Source: Candidatus Halobeggiatoa sp. HSG11 (GTDB lineage: Bacteria; Pseudomonadota; Gammaproteobacteria; Beggiatoales; Beggiatoaceae). Taken from it: DNA of 59,083 nt. Below the pieces are notes generated by a model, which did not search any database, was not told the DNA's origin, and was given only the letters and a program-made list of their open reading frames with translations. Location: positions 1 to 59,083 of the forward strand of contig JAUCGL010000009.1 of assembly GCA_030378105.1 (NCBI GenBank), read 5' to 3'. Positions 38,001 to 45,619 of the stretch are shown here, piece after piece (the first letter of the stretch is position 1; every line of letters starts with the position of its first letter). A program made the position numbers and the translations under genes.

Positions 38001-38179
38001 AAAATCACTAAATCCGGCGAACCGCAAGCAATTCGTTTTGGTTCATTAACCGCATTAATATTTGGCTGTAAATTTTCCAATAAAGCTTCCAAAGCAGCCC
38101 GATGAGTATGCTCTTTCGCTACACCTGTTTGGATATTGGTTTGAATTTGATTGAGATATTGATTAATTGGATTATTCAT
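35054..38179 (-). CDS. Type ISP/IIG restriction-modification enzyme (single polypeptide)
   Basis: 1041 residues. An N-terminal PD-(D/E)XK nuclease domain (GSPDLVIL with Asp56, GYVEAK with Glu71 and Lys73) is joined to an N6-adenine methyltransferase with SAM motif I DPAVGTGTF (about residue 367) and catalytic motif IV NPPY (about 485). The C-terminal 350 residues are a target-recognition region. No helicase motifs are seen between nuclease and methylase, so it resembles the IIG layout or a helicase-less relative of type ISP. Such enzymes cut unmodified foreign DNA. It forms a defence/addiction island with vapBC. Downstream codons show no frameshift, so it appears active. Confidence 0.85.
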   Translation of the reverse strand: MNNPINQYLNQIQTNIQTGVAKEHTHRAALEALLENLQPNINAVNEPKRIACGSPDLVILDKQAVPLGYVEAKDIGISLDKTLKTEQLKRYLDSLHNLILTDYLEFRWFVEGELELEVQLAEVDKKGKLAVIPESFAILERLLATFISTQVVTLRSPEDLAERMAKIAGLIRELIFKAYEQEETGPLHNQFDSFKYKLIDSLTLEQFADMYAQTVCYGLFAAKCSADLSEPFSRQNAAHYVPKTNPFLRNLFDQIAGTRLDERLVWSVDHLVTVLNHADIGAILADFGKRTRQEDPVVHFYETFLKHYDPSMREMRGVYYTPEPVVSYIVRSVDLLLKRQFKLKDGLADSSRLESGQHKVQILDPAVGTGTFLYAVLNQIFSKLKFHRNKGMLSSYVSKHLLPRVHGFELLMAPYTVAHMKLGLQLQEMGYEFDSEERLRIFLTNSLENTFEKGGTQALGFIEWLVNEGLAASEVKQESPVMVIVGNPPYSYNSLNKGDWISQLIRDYYQIDGKPLKERNPKGLQDDYVKFIRFAQWRIEQTGYGILAFVTNHGYLDNPTFRGMRQHLLNGFNEIYILDLHGNAKKKEKSPDGSVDKNVFDIQQGVAIGIFVKHKDKKQTAKVFHADIWGERKGKYAWLEENDVKTTDWQELKPQSPFFLFIPQNVELLGEYEQGWKITEIMPINSGGIKTHRDHFVLDFEKKKLEQRINDFVNLDLTNIEIAETYKLKDTRDWKLSHRRKSLSNNLNHYQHFTSCLYRPFDYRAYYHHKDVVELPRNDIMQHILVENNSICIGLGRQGIAVNDPIWYLMIISNKPIDTNIFRRGGVNIFPLYIYPTEKKDLLDSTATKRKPNFSPNFIKDIETRLNLKFIEDGTGNLTKTIGPEDIFHYIYAIFHSPTYRQRYAEFLKIDFPRLPLTSDKKLFRKLTKIGQQLIEIHLMEADIETESSYPIEGNNIVEKITYKNEKVYINKTQYFDNVKENVWQFHIGGYQVCQKWLKDRKGRELNFDDCNHYFYILAALEQTIGLMEEIDRVIPGFPLG

Positions 38180-38459
38180 AAGTTTTTATAACAAATATTT
38201 ATCTTTGGACATGATATAGGCTATACTTGGTTGAAACAAGCGTAATTGAGGAATTAATCCGTTAAGGTATATAAGCGAAACGTCATACACCAACTTTATC
38301 CATATGATATTACCAAATAACAATTTATTAATCAAATATATACAGCTTACGAGTTACTTGATTACCTTGGAGATAACCCAAATAATAGTTTAAATAACTG
38401 GGGAGCAGAGTTAAATTAATTCTAACTTTTCATTTTCAATACATTATGTAAGGTAAATT

Positions 38460-40763
38460 ATGAAATTATATCTTTTTATTTTCTTATTTGTATTTAATCA
38501 ATTAGCCTTTGCTACTGGATTACAATCAATAGATACTACCAGTCATGTGCAAATACAGTCGGTTGATTTTGATTTAGAAGTACGAGGGTTGTACGTTTCT
38601 GGTGTGATGAATGTACATTTTAGTAGTCGTTGGAATTCATCACAAGCCAATTTACGCTTTGTATTGCCCACCGATTCTGTTATACATCGGGCTGAAATTT
38701 ATATATTTCATGAAGAAAAATGGATGGTGGCAGAAACACTGGGACGTAAAGAGGGTGAAATCATCTACGATAGCATTGTCAATCAAAGACGTGATCCCTT
38801 GTTACTCCAAAAAATTGGTACAGATTTGTATCGTGCCAAAGTTTTTCCAATCAACAGTCAAACTGGTTTTAAAATACGAGTTTACTATGCTCATACTTTA
38901 GAACCAGTAACTGATAACAATTATCAGCTACGGGTAGCCTTTGCAAATCCAAACTCAACTCCCTCAACTCCAACTGATGGAATAACTGTTTCAGTACTCA
39001 CAGATGCTAATTACTGGAAAACTGGAACTTGGCAACTAAACGAAATGGGAACTGGGGCTATTTCACCTCTTGATGAAGTTAGTACACCAACAACAATTAA
39101 CCTCAATGAAGGTACTGCTTTTCTCAATTTGGAAGATTTCACAATGGATTCGGACATTATTTTACCGTTATCCTCTAGTGAACCAAGAGTTAGTGGTTTA
39201 TTTTACCAACCAGAAGAACCAAATCTAACCGGACATTTGCATGCACAATGGAAACCGGATTTTTCTGCTTATCCAGTATTACAAGAATCTCAACCACGTA
39301 ATGTAGTTTTTGTCGTTGATATATCTGGTTCTATGGCTGGCTCAAAACTAGCTTTTACTCGGCAGGCAATTATTAGCATTTTAAGAGAGTTGGATAAAAA
39401 CGATTATTTTGGTTTAGTAGCATATGACGATGATGTATATGTATTCCGTCCCAATATGGAAAAAGGCAATAATATAGATACCGCAATTGAGTGGGTTAGT
39501 AATTTACAAGCTGGAAATGGTAGTGATATGGTGGCTGGTTTAACAACGGCAGCATCAATTGGAGTACGTTCACCATTAACTGATAAAAATGTGGATTTAT
39601 TGCTAATCTCAGATGGTAAAGATAGCTCCACAGTAACAGATATTTTAGCAGAAGTTGAAGCAGAAGCGGATGTTTTGGGGAGAGAAGTTAGAATTTTTGG
39701 AGTTGGTATTGGATACAATTTAGACCAAGATTCCTTAAATGAATTAACTCAAAAAACCGGTGGTGAAGCTACTTTTGCATTGAGTGATAGTGAGATAACT
39801 GGGCAAGTTTTGGATCTGTTCACTAGGGTTAGAAGTGGTGGTTTATCTGATGTTAAACTGCAAATTGAGGGTACAAACCATGAATTTCTCTGGCCACGTA
39901 TTTTTGCAGACAAGGTGTTACAAGTGTCTGCTAGAGATATAGAATATAGTGATCAAGTAAATTTAATCTTGCAAGGTAATTTGCCTGATGCAACTCCAAT
40001 TGAAATAACTACTACGTTCAAACCGTTACAAGTCAATGATAAAATAACTAAAGTTGCAGTCCCTTTGTCGGCAAAAGCTACTTCTGATTTGTTGGAACGC
40101 CAAATAGATGAGAATGGTGAAACTAAAGAGTTAGTGAATATGACACTGGCTCTAGGTCGTCATTATGGCATTTTAAATCGTTATACTTCGTTGTTAGCTT
40201 TAGAAACTGATGAAATGTATAAACAATTTGGAGTTGATGTAATTGAAAGGGACCCTGCTGGAATTGCACTGGAACCAATTATTGTGTCGGCTATTGATGA
40301 GAGCCGTATTGGTGGGCAAGGCACTGTTGATGCTGATAGAGGTGAAACAACTATTGACGATTATCAATTTGGCTGTCCAGTTTTATCATCAGCTTTAGTG
40401 CGTAAAGCAGAATCTTCTTATGCAGAAGTTTTTTGTGAAACTGCCACATTGCATGGAGATTTACAGTTAGATATTCCACGTTTAAATTATCGGGGTAATT
40501 ACTATTGGGTTAGTTTAAAGTTAGCTTGGGATACATCTAGACAGGAGCGGCGTGTTTTAAAGGTAATGAATTATGGACCAGTCGCTTCTCCAAAATATAA
40601 TCCATCAGTTTGCGAATCAGATGAAATTGTTTTAGCAGATGATTTACGCTTGGAAATTTCATTTGTAGCCACTCGTGGTGTCAGACAGTTTAAAGGTGTT
40701 GTGTTACAAGGTATGATAACTGACGATGGTAGGTTAATATTTTATATTGTTAATTATAAGTAA
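38460..40763 (+). CDS. Exported VIT and VWA domain protein
   Basis: 767 residues with a signal peptide (MKLYLFIFLFVFNQLAFA). A VIT domain occupies about 22-150 (VDFDLEVRGLYVSGVMNVHF, then FPINSQTGFKIRVYYAHTL). A von Willebrand A domain (about 280-460) has an intact metal site, DISGSM (Asp287) with later Thr and Asp. The last 150 residues are not assigned. VIT-VWA proteins are surface or periplasmic adhesion-like proteins. The marine proteobacterial sortase-target members end in LPxTG-like signals, but none is seen here. A ribosome site TAAGG precedes the ATG. It has no evident operon partner. Confidence 0.88.
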   Translation: MKLYLFIFLFVFNQLAFATGLQSIDTTSHVQIQSVDFDLEVRGLYVSGVMNVHFSSRWNSSQANLRFVLPTDSVIHRAEIYIFHEEKWMVAETLGRKEGEIIYDSIVNQRRDPLLLQKIGTDLYRAKVFPINSQTGFKIRVYYAHTLEPVTDNNYQLRVAFANPNSTPSTPTDGITVSVLTDANYWKTGTWQLNEMGTGAISPLDEVSTPTTINLNEGTAFLNLEDFTMDSDIILPLSSSEPRVSGLFYQPEEPNLTGHLHAQWKPDFSAYPVLQESQPRNVVFVVDISGSMAGSKLAFTRQAIISILRELDKNDYFGLVAYDDDVYVFRPNMEKGNNIDTAIEWVSNLQAGNGSDMVAGLTTAASIGVRSPLTDKNVDLLLISDGKDSSTVTDILAEVEAEADVLGREVRIFGVGIGYNLDQDSLNELTQKTGGEATFALSDSEITGQVLDLFTRVRSGGLSDVKLQIEGTNHEFLWPRIFADKVLQVSARDIEYSDQVNLILQGNLPDATPIEITTTFKPLQVNDKITKVAVPLSAKATSDLLERQIDENGETKELVNMTLALGRHYGILNRYTSLLALETDEMYKQFGVDVIERDPAGIALEPIIVSAIDESRIGGQGTVDADRGETTIDDYQFGCPVLSSALVRKAESSYAEVFCETATLHGDLQLDIPRLNYRGNYYWVSLKLAWDTSRQERRVLKVMNYGPVASPKYNPSVCESDEIVLADDLRLEISFVATRGVRQFKGVVLQGMITDDGRLIFYIVNYK

Positions 40764-40810
40764 ATTGATGTTTTAAGCTATTTCTGATTCCCATGTGCGT
40801 GGGAACTCCT

Positions 40811-40868
40811 GAAACCTGCGAGGTTTTAGAAACCTCGTAGGTTTGTAGTGAAATTATTTTTCTGAAAA
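40811..40868 (+). repeat. Palindromic intergenic repeat
   Basis: GAAACCTGCGAGGTTTTAG with AAACCTCGTAGGTTT, then TAGTGAAATTATTTTTCTG. The same sequence is found at 9713-9770 inside a family-A MITE. The palindromic core forms a strong hairpin, similar to REP elements. Confidence 0.7.
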
Positions 40869-40901
40869 CCTAATAGCATCAAAAACCGATAGGATAAAAA
40901 A

Positions 40902-41822
40902 ATGTTTTATGACCAAAAATTTCCGTTTCTAGACCATTTAGAAAATAATTGGCTGGATATAAAAGATGAGTTTTTATCGTTGAGCCGCCAAAATTTAGTT
41001 CATTGGCCGGGAAGATTTTTATTTGAAGCTAATTGGGGAGTTAAAAATTGGCATATTTTTGCTCTTTATATACTGGGAACCAAAATTGAAGCTAATTGTG
41101 CCCTTTGTCCTAAAACCACCAGTGTAATTGAAAAAATTCCTCAAGTTAAAACAGTGGCTTTTTCACTCTTGTCAGCCCATACAAGTATACCTCCGCATAT
41201 AGGCGATGTAGACAGTTTTTACCGTTGTACGCTGGGGTTGATTGTTCCTCCCGATAGCGGAATTAAGCTTGTTAGTGGAGAAAGCCGTTCTTGGCAGCCC
41301 GGCAAGATTATAATGTTTCAAGATACGGTGGAACATGAAGCTTGGAATAACAGTTGTTCTGACAAGTTAATTCTCATTGCTGATTTTGTTAAGCCTGAGC
41401 TTGAATATATTCCATATTTCTACCAAGACTATGGTTTACAGCAATTATCCGCTGAGAGAATATTAACAAGATTGTATATAACTGAATATCAACTAGTTCA
41501 ACAAGAAATCAATTTTACTCTCAGAGAAGATTACGGATATGGTAAAAGAAAATATCCACTGGATATCTGGATAATGCTCCAAACCCCAAATAAAAAAGTA
41601 TTGTTTTTAACCTCTGTTGGTGAATTATCAAGCCAAGAACAACCAGCAATACCGAATCAATTGAACCCTATCAAGCAGGATATACATCTTGAATTATCTA
41701 TGGTCGGAGAATACACAGTAGTTATTTTAGGAGTTGAAAATGGTCAAAATCCTTTATCTGGAAGTGTGTTTTTACACCGTTCGAATGTCATAATAAAAAT
41801 GGTAGCTTTGAGATGTGAGTAG
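40902..41822 (+). CDS. Aspartyl/asparaginyl beta-hydroxylase-like protein
   Basis: 306 residues. Residues about 85-180 form the double-stranded beta-helix of the Asp/Asn hydroxylase family, with iron-binding His in SIPPHIGDVD and VEHEAWNNS, and the 2-oxoglutarate-binding Arg region YRCTLGLIVP. Such enzymes are 2-oxoglutarate/Fe(II) dioxygenases acting on proteins or lipid A (LpxO). The C-terminal 120 residues (REDYGYGKRKYPLDIWIML, then beta-rich) are an extra domain I do not recognise. The stop codon overlaps the end of an inverted-repeat element, so the original C-terminus may have been longer. Confidence 0.8.
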   Translation: MFYDQKFPFLDHLENNWLDIKDEFLSLSRQNLVHWPGRFLFEANWGVKNWHIFALYILGTKIEANCALCPKTTSVIEKIPQVKTVAFSLLSAHTSIPPHIGDVDSFYRCTLGLIVPPDSGIKLVSGESRSWQPGKIIMFQDTVEHEAWNNSCSDKLILIADFVKPELEYIPYFYQDYGLQQLSAERILTRLYITEYQLVQQEINFTLREDYGYGKRKYPLDIWIMLQTPNKKVLFLTSVGELSSQEQPAIPNQLNPIKQDIHLELSMVGEYTVVILGVENGQNPLSGSVFLHRSNVIIKMVALRCE

Positions 41823-41920
41823 ACATCTTTCCTAAATAGCATCAATAATTTACAAAAATACCCGTTATTATTTAAATAATTGATTATAAAAGTAAATTTA
41901 ATTTAATAGGAAAGATGTCT
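41821..41920 (+). repeat. Family-D MITE with TA-type ends
   Basis: A 100-bp element with perfect 14-bp terminal inverted repeats: AGACATCTTTCCTA (41821-41834) and TAGGAAAGATGTCT (41907-41920). It is bounded by T and A so that the ends read TA-GACATC and GATGTC-TA, consistent with the TA duplication made by IS630/Tc1 transposases. One end of the family also occurs at 8734-8746. It overlaps the upstream gene's stop codon. Confidence 0.8.
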
Positions 41921-41966
41921 AGTAATAGAACTCAAATTTAAAGCTTTCTGGTTTCCACGCACTGCA

Positions 41967-41987
41967 TTACTGCCATTTGCGTTAAGG
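41967..41987 (+). repeat. Family-B repeat, single end
   Basis: TTACTGCCATTTGCGTTAAGG matches the family-B terminus; the other end is not found. It is followed by a CACGGAACGTCCATATTCCGTG hairpin-like motif similar to one near 4868. Confidence 0.5.
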
Positions 41988-42077
41988 ATGAATTTCACAG
42001 AAATATTTATGATGCACACGGAACGTCCATATTCCGTGAACTAATCGACGAACTTTCAAGCAAAAGAGAGAATTACC

Positions 42078-44432
42078 TTAATTTGTAGACAATGCAAATA
42101 GTTTTTGTACTTCACCATTAGGATATTTTATTAAATAATCGCTTGATTCATCACCATTTTTGTCTATAACAGAAGATATTTGTAAACTGTCGGTTTTAGC
42201 TTCTTGAAGTACTGCATAATCCAACAAGCCTTGGTAATTTTTTCCTTCCCATTGAAAACTTAATATACCTTGATTACATTCTACCTGTTTTGCAGCAATA
42301 TGTAATGTATCTATGTCTGCTGGAGCTGGATAAAAATATTGTTGGCGTTTTTCCCCATCTTTATCTTCAAAGACAAAAAAAACTGGAAAACTGGTAGCAA
42401 ATAAACCGGTTTCTGAATCCTCATCAACTTCCAATGATACCAAATCTGGCCTTACACTATACCAATTTGTATCAGAGTCAGAAATTTTCATATTACCATT
42501 TTGTTGCATAGTATATTTACCCAAGTCTAATTTTTGTAAAGCTATTTGCAAAGCTTCTGGATGTTGCACTGCCGGTTGAGCAATAATTTCTATACCATCA
42601 TTCGTAATGACTTGTAAGGTTTGACCAGTACCAACTTGTACAACAGATTTATCCAAAGTACGATTTATTTCCCAAGGATGTGCTGCAAACCGTAAGTTTT
42701 CAGTATCCAGTTGTAAATATCCATGCGTAGAATCTTGATTTAATACCCAACCTGATGAATCTAGTATAGGTAACGTATTGATACTTTTTAAAATATTTTT
42801 ACCATTAGCAAAGATATCAATGGATAAGTCAACACTAACTGGTTGATTCATTTCACTTTCAATAAATGATAACAATTCATTAAGTTCCATACCAATAGGA
42901 ATTTGTGCTGGTTCAGTAAAATATACAGTAGCACCTAAATTTGCTAAAGATAAATTATCTAATCTTTCAGAACGATATACTGAATAACCATTTTCAATAC
43001 CTTCACCTTTAATGATTAACTCAAAAACTTTTTCAGGAGAAGCAGTAGGAGTTACTTCTACAATACGGGCCCATTTTTGATTGTTTGGATCACCAGGAGA
43101 TAACGTTGGATCAGTTGTCCTTCCACCATCAGCTATTAAAAAATTTCCATTAGCTAGATGATCAACTTCACCTAAAAAAGGCCCATAAAAATCTTCATCA
43201 TCTCTGAATTCCCAAAGTTGAGTGGCCGTCCATTTTGATGAATCGTCGCTAGAATTATCTAATTGATATTGTACTGCTCTTGTGTAAAAATCATTTGGGT
43301 CTTCAATACCAGTACGTTCTTTACCATTGTCGTACATAATTAAACTACCATCGGCTAAAAATCTTGCAGCATGTTGTTGGAAATGCCATTCACCATCCCC
43401 ATCCATAACAAAATCACCATCTTCACCAAGTTTCCATAAAAGGTCACCGGTTGAACGATCAAATTTAATAACCCAATCTTGAGTACGAAGAGAAGCTACA
43501 ATACTATCATCTCTCTCATCATAAAAAACAGAATTTCCATGAGTCCAGTCAACAGCTTTGTCAAGAGGAGTATCCAAACCATATTTGATCCGATATGGGT
43601 CTAACATGTCAAAGGTACTCCATTGATTTACAACTTTACCTTCTGGGGTAAACTCGACAAAGGTATCACCTCTTATTTCTCTAGTTATTGGTTGACCATT
43701 TTCATCTGTATAACCATCAATTTCTCTAAATTCTCGGCTTAAAGCCAATAGATTTCCAGAAGGCATTTCAGTTACATCATGATGAAAATTTTCATTAATA
43801 GCTGGAGTTAGTTGCTTTGGAGTCCAAACATGCTTTTGATTGCCTAGCATATCCATTTCAACAGCACTTCCATCAAGTAGATATAACAAATTTTGATTTT
43901 GAAGTTGGCTAACAGCAGATGAACGTCCAATATCTTTATGATACCAAACTACTTTACCCTGTTCATCAACCGCCACAATATATCCCCATTTGTTATCTTG
44001 CTTTGGAGTCCGACGCTTGACATCAAAAAAAGTAATTCCCGATTGCATTTTAGCAGGATTGTTTATCGTGATGTCTATTGGGGGAAAATCTTCAGGTAAA
44101 TCTGATGTTTCTAACTGCAAAGAATGAACATATGTTGTATTGCCATTAACATCAACAACACTTATGGTAGCTGTATATTTTTCTTGAGGATGTAAACCAA
44201 GAATATCAATTTGATGCTCACTAACTAAACCCTGTGTGGACAGTACAGTAATTGTGTGTTCATCATTATATAAAACAGCAAGTGCCTCAGTTGGTACATC
44301 AGTTGTGAAGGAAATTATCGCTCTTAAAGCATTGTCCGGATTGTTTGTTAACTTAAGGTCTTCAATAACCGGTTGTGCGATACTTCCTAGACTTAAAATT
44401 GATAATATACAAAATATAAATTTACTTTTCAC
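42078..44432 (-). CDS. Arylsulfotransferase (ASST) family protein 2, with C-terminal extension
   Basis: 784 residues with a signal peptide (MKSKFIFCILSILSLGSIAQ). The ASST core (about 115-490) has FPPIDITI, GITFFDVKRRT, FHHDVTEMPSG, DWTHGNSVFY, SLRTQDWVIKFD, and FQQHAARF followed by LIMYDNG. These align with the paralogue at 12569 and appear to keep the three His and one Arg of the sulfuryl-transfer site. The C-terminal 290 residues are an additional beta-rich region absent from the shorter paralogue and not recognised. A periplasmic or exported enzyme is expected. It is monocistronic. Confidence 0.85.
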   Translation of the reverse strand: MKSKFIFCILSILSLGSIAQPVIEDLKLTNNPDNALRAIISFTTDVPTEALAVLYNDEHTITVLSTQGLVSEHQIDILGLHPQEKYTATISVVDVNGNTTYVHSLQLETSDLPEDFPPIDITINNPAKMQSGITFFDVKRRTPKQDNKWGYIVAVDEQGKVVWYHKDIGRSSAVSQLQNQNLLYLLDGSAVEMDMLGNQKHVWTPKQLTPAINENFHHDVTEMPSGNLLALSREFREIDGYTDENGQPITREIRGDTFVEFTPEGKVVNQWSTFDMLDPYRIKYGLDTPLDKAVDWTHGNSVFYDERDDSIVASLRTQDWVIKFDRSTGDLLWKLGEDGDFVMDGDGEWHFQQHAARFLADGSLIMYDNGKERTGIEDPNDFYTRAVQYQLDNSSDDSSKWTATQLWEFRDDEDFYGPFLGEVDHLANGNFLIADGGRTTDPTLSPGDPNNQKWARIVEVTPTASPEKVFELIIKGEGIENGYSVYRSERLDNLSLANLGATVYFTEPAQIPIGMELNELLSFIESEMNQPVSVDLSIDIFANGKNILKSINTLPILDSSGWVLNQDSTHGYLQLDTENLRFAAHPWEINRTLDKSVVQVGTGQTLQVITNDGIEIIAQPAVQHPEALQIALQKLDLGKYTMQQNGNMKISDSDTNWYSVRPDLVSLEVDEDSETGLFATSFPVFFVFEDKDGEKRQQYFYPAPADIDTLHIAAKQVECNQGILSFQWEGKNYQGLLDYAVLQEAKTDSLQISSVIDKNGDESSDYLIKYPNGEVQKLFALSTN

Positions 44433-44689
44433 ACGTAATATCTCCTTAAAATTATTAAATTTAACCTATTTGTGATGAATTTTTTCAAATAATTATGAAT
44501 TTTCAGGATTAAAAATCAATTTTCATCAAAATACTTAATTATAAATATAGCAGGTTATTCAGTGATACTACAAAAAAAATATTTTGATAGTCAGGTATCA
44601 TACAGTGTTCGTGATAGTCATGAAAGCTCATCTATAGCAATTACCAATGATATGGTATACTTAGGATAAAGAATAATATTATAGGTATA

Positions 44690-44960
44690 AAAACGGGAAA
44701 AGTATATTCAATAGATTTACGCCAAAAAATAATAGAAAGTTATGAAAATAAAGTAAGGTTCAATGAGAAAATTGGTGAAACGTTTTTAAAGTGTCAGCAA
44801 AATTTGTATTTACGTTAATAAAGCAATTTAAGGAAACAGGAAGTATAAAACTTAGGTTTTGCAATAATGGTAGTTAATTAGCAATAAATGCTGAAGGTGA
44901 AAACTTTATACGAAAATTAGTAAGAAGATCAGCAATTCCCATTAAAAAATATAATGTATA
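44690..44960 (+). pseudogene. Decayed IS630-family transposase N-terminus
   Basis: In one frame KTGKVYSIDLRQKIIESYEN reads clearly. Stops and frameshifts follow, while KQFKETGSIK and LAINAEGENFIRKL can be read in the other frames. These are consecutive segments of the helix-turn-helix region of an IS630-type transposase. The DDE domain is missing. It is non-functional. Confidence 0.7.
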
Positions 44961-45016
44961 AAAATCAAAATGGTATAAATCATAAAAAAAAATATTTTTC
45001 GTTACAGACAATAATG

Positions 45017-45409
45017 TATAGTAATATTCTTATAAAAATAAATTATAGATAAAGATATATGAGTTATAGTATAGATTTCAGAAAACGTGCAATAGATTTC
45101 GTTATTGAAGAAAAAAATAGTATGAGAAGTGCAAGCAAAATATTCGATATACAGTACAACACAATGAAAGAATGGGTGAAAAGATTTAAAGAAACAGGAG
45201 AATTTTCTCCCAAACCAATTTTGGGTAAACAACCAACAAAGATAAATTTGGCAACTTTAGTTTAATCCAATTGAACACAAATGGGCTTCATTAAAACCAT
45301 AACATTAAGCAGTTTCGTTATAAATTTGGTTTACTTATCGAAATAATAGATTTTATTTTTCAAGATATAATTAATTTTAATGGTGTGAAAATATAGGAAT
45401 GTTACTATA
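45017..45409 (+). mobile_element. Internally deleted IS630-family element
   Basis: Inverted ends TATAGTAATATTCTTATA (45017-45034) and TATAGGAATGTTACTATA (45392-45409) bound 393 bp. Inside, 45059-45265 encodes the transposase helix-turn-helix start (MSYSIDFRKRAIDFVIEEKN). After a frame change comes FNPIEHKWASLK at about 45263-45298, the typical C-terminus of IS630 transposases. The middle with the DDE residues has been deleted, so this is a short non-autonomous derivative that keeps both gene ends. Confidence 0.75.
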
Positions 45410-45429
45410 TAACGATGAGTGTAGAACAT

Positions 45430-45528
45430 CACTGCCATTTGCGTTAAGGGCAGACACGCTGGTCTGCCTCTACGATACCTCACATATGCAAAAGGATTGT
45501 TGGGGCTAATCTGTGGTAAATGGCAGTG
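45430..45528 (+). repeat. Family-B MITE, complete
   Basis: Left end CACTGCCATTTGCGTTAAGG, right end GGTAAATGGCAGTG, 99 bp. Interior GGCAGACACGCTGGTCTGCC forms a hairpin shared with the copy at 33905. Confidence 0.7.
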
Positions 45529-45619
45529 ACGCAGAGCATTGGAACGAGGAAACATTTACATATTATTTCAAAAAATCATGCAAAATGGACAACTTATTTA
45601 CTATTACCCATCAAAAGCT

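Noticed and set aside
38352-38421. Short open tail (TAYELLDYLGDNPNN and onward) upstream of the VIT/VWA gene
   Set aside because: It has no start codon after the preceding stop and only about 33 codons; it may be a gene remnant but nothing identifies it.
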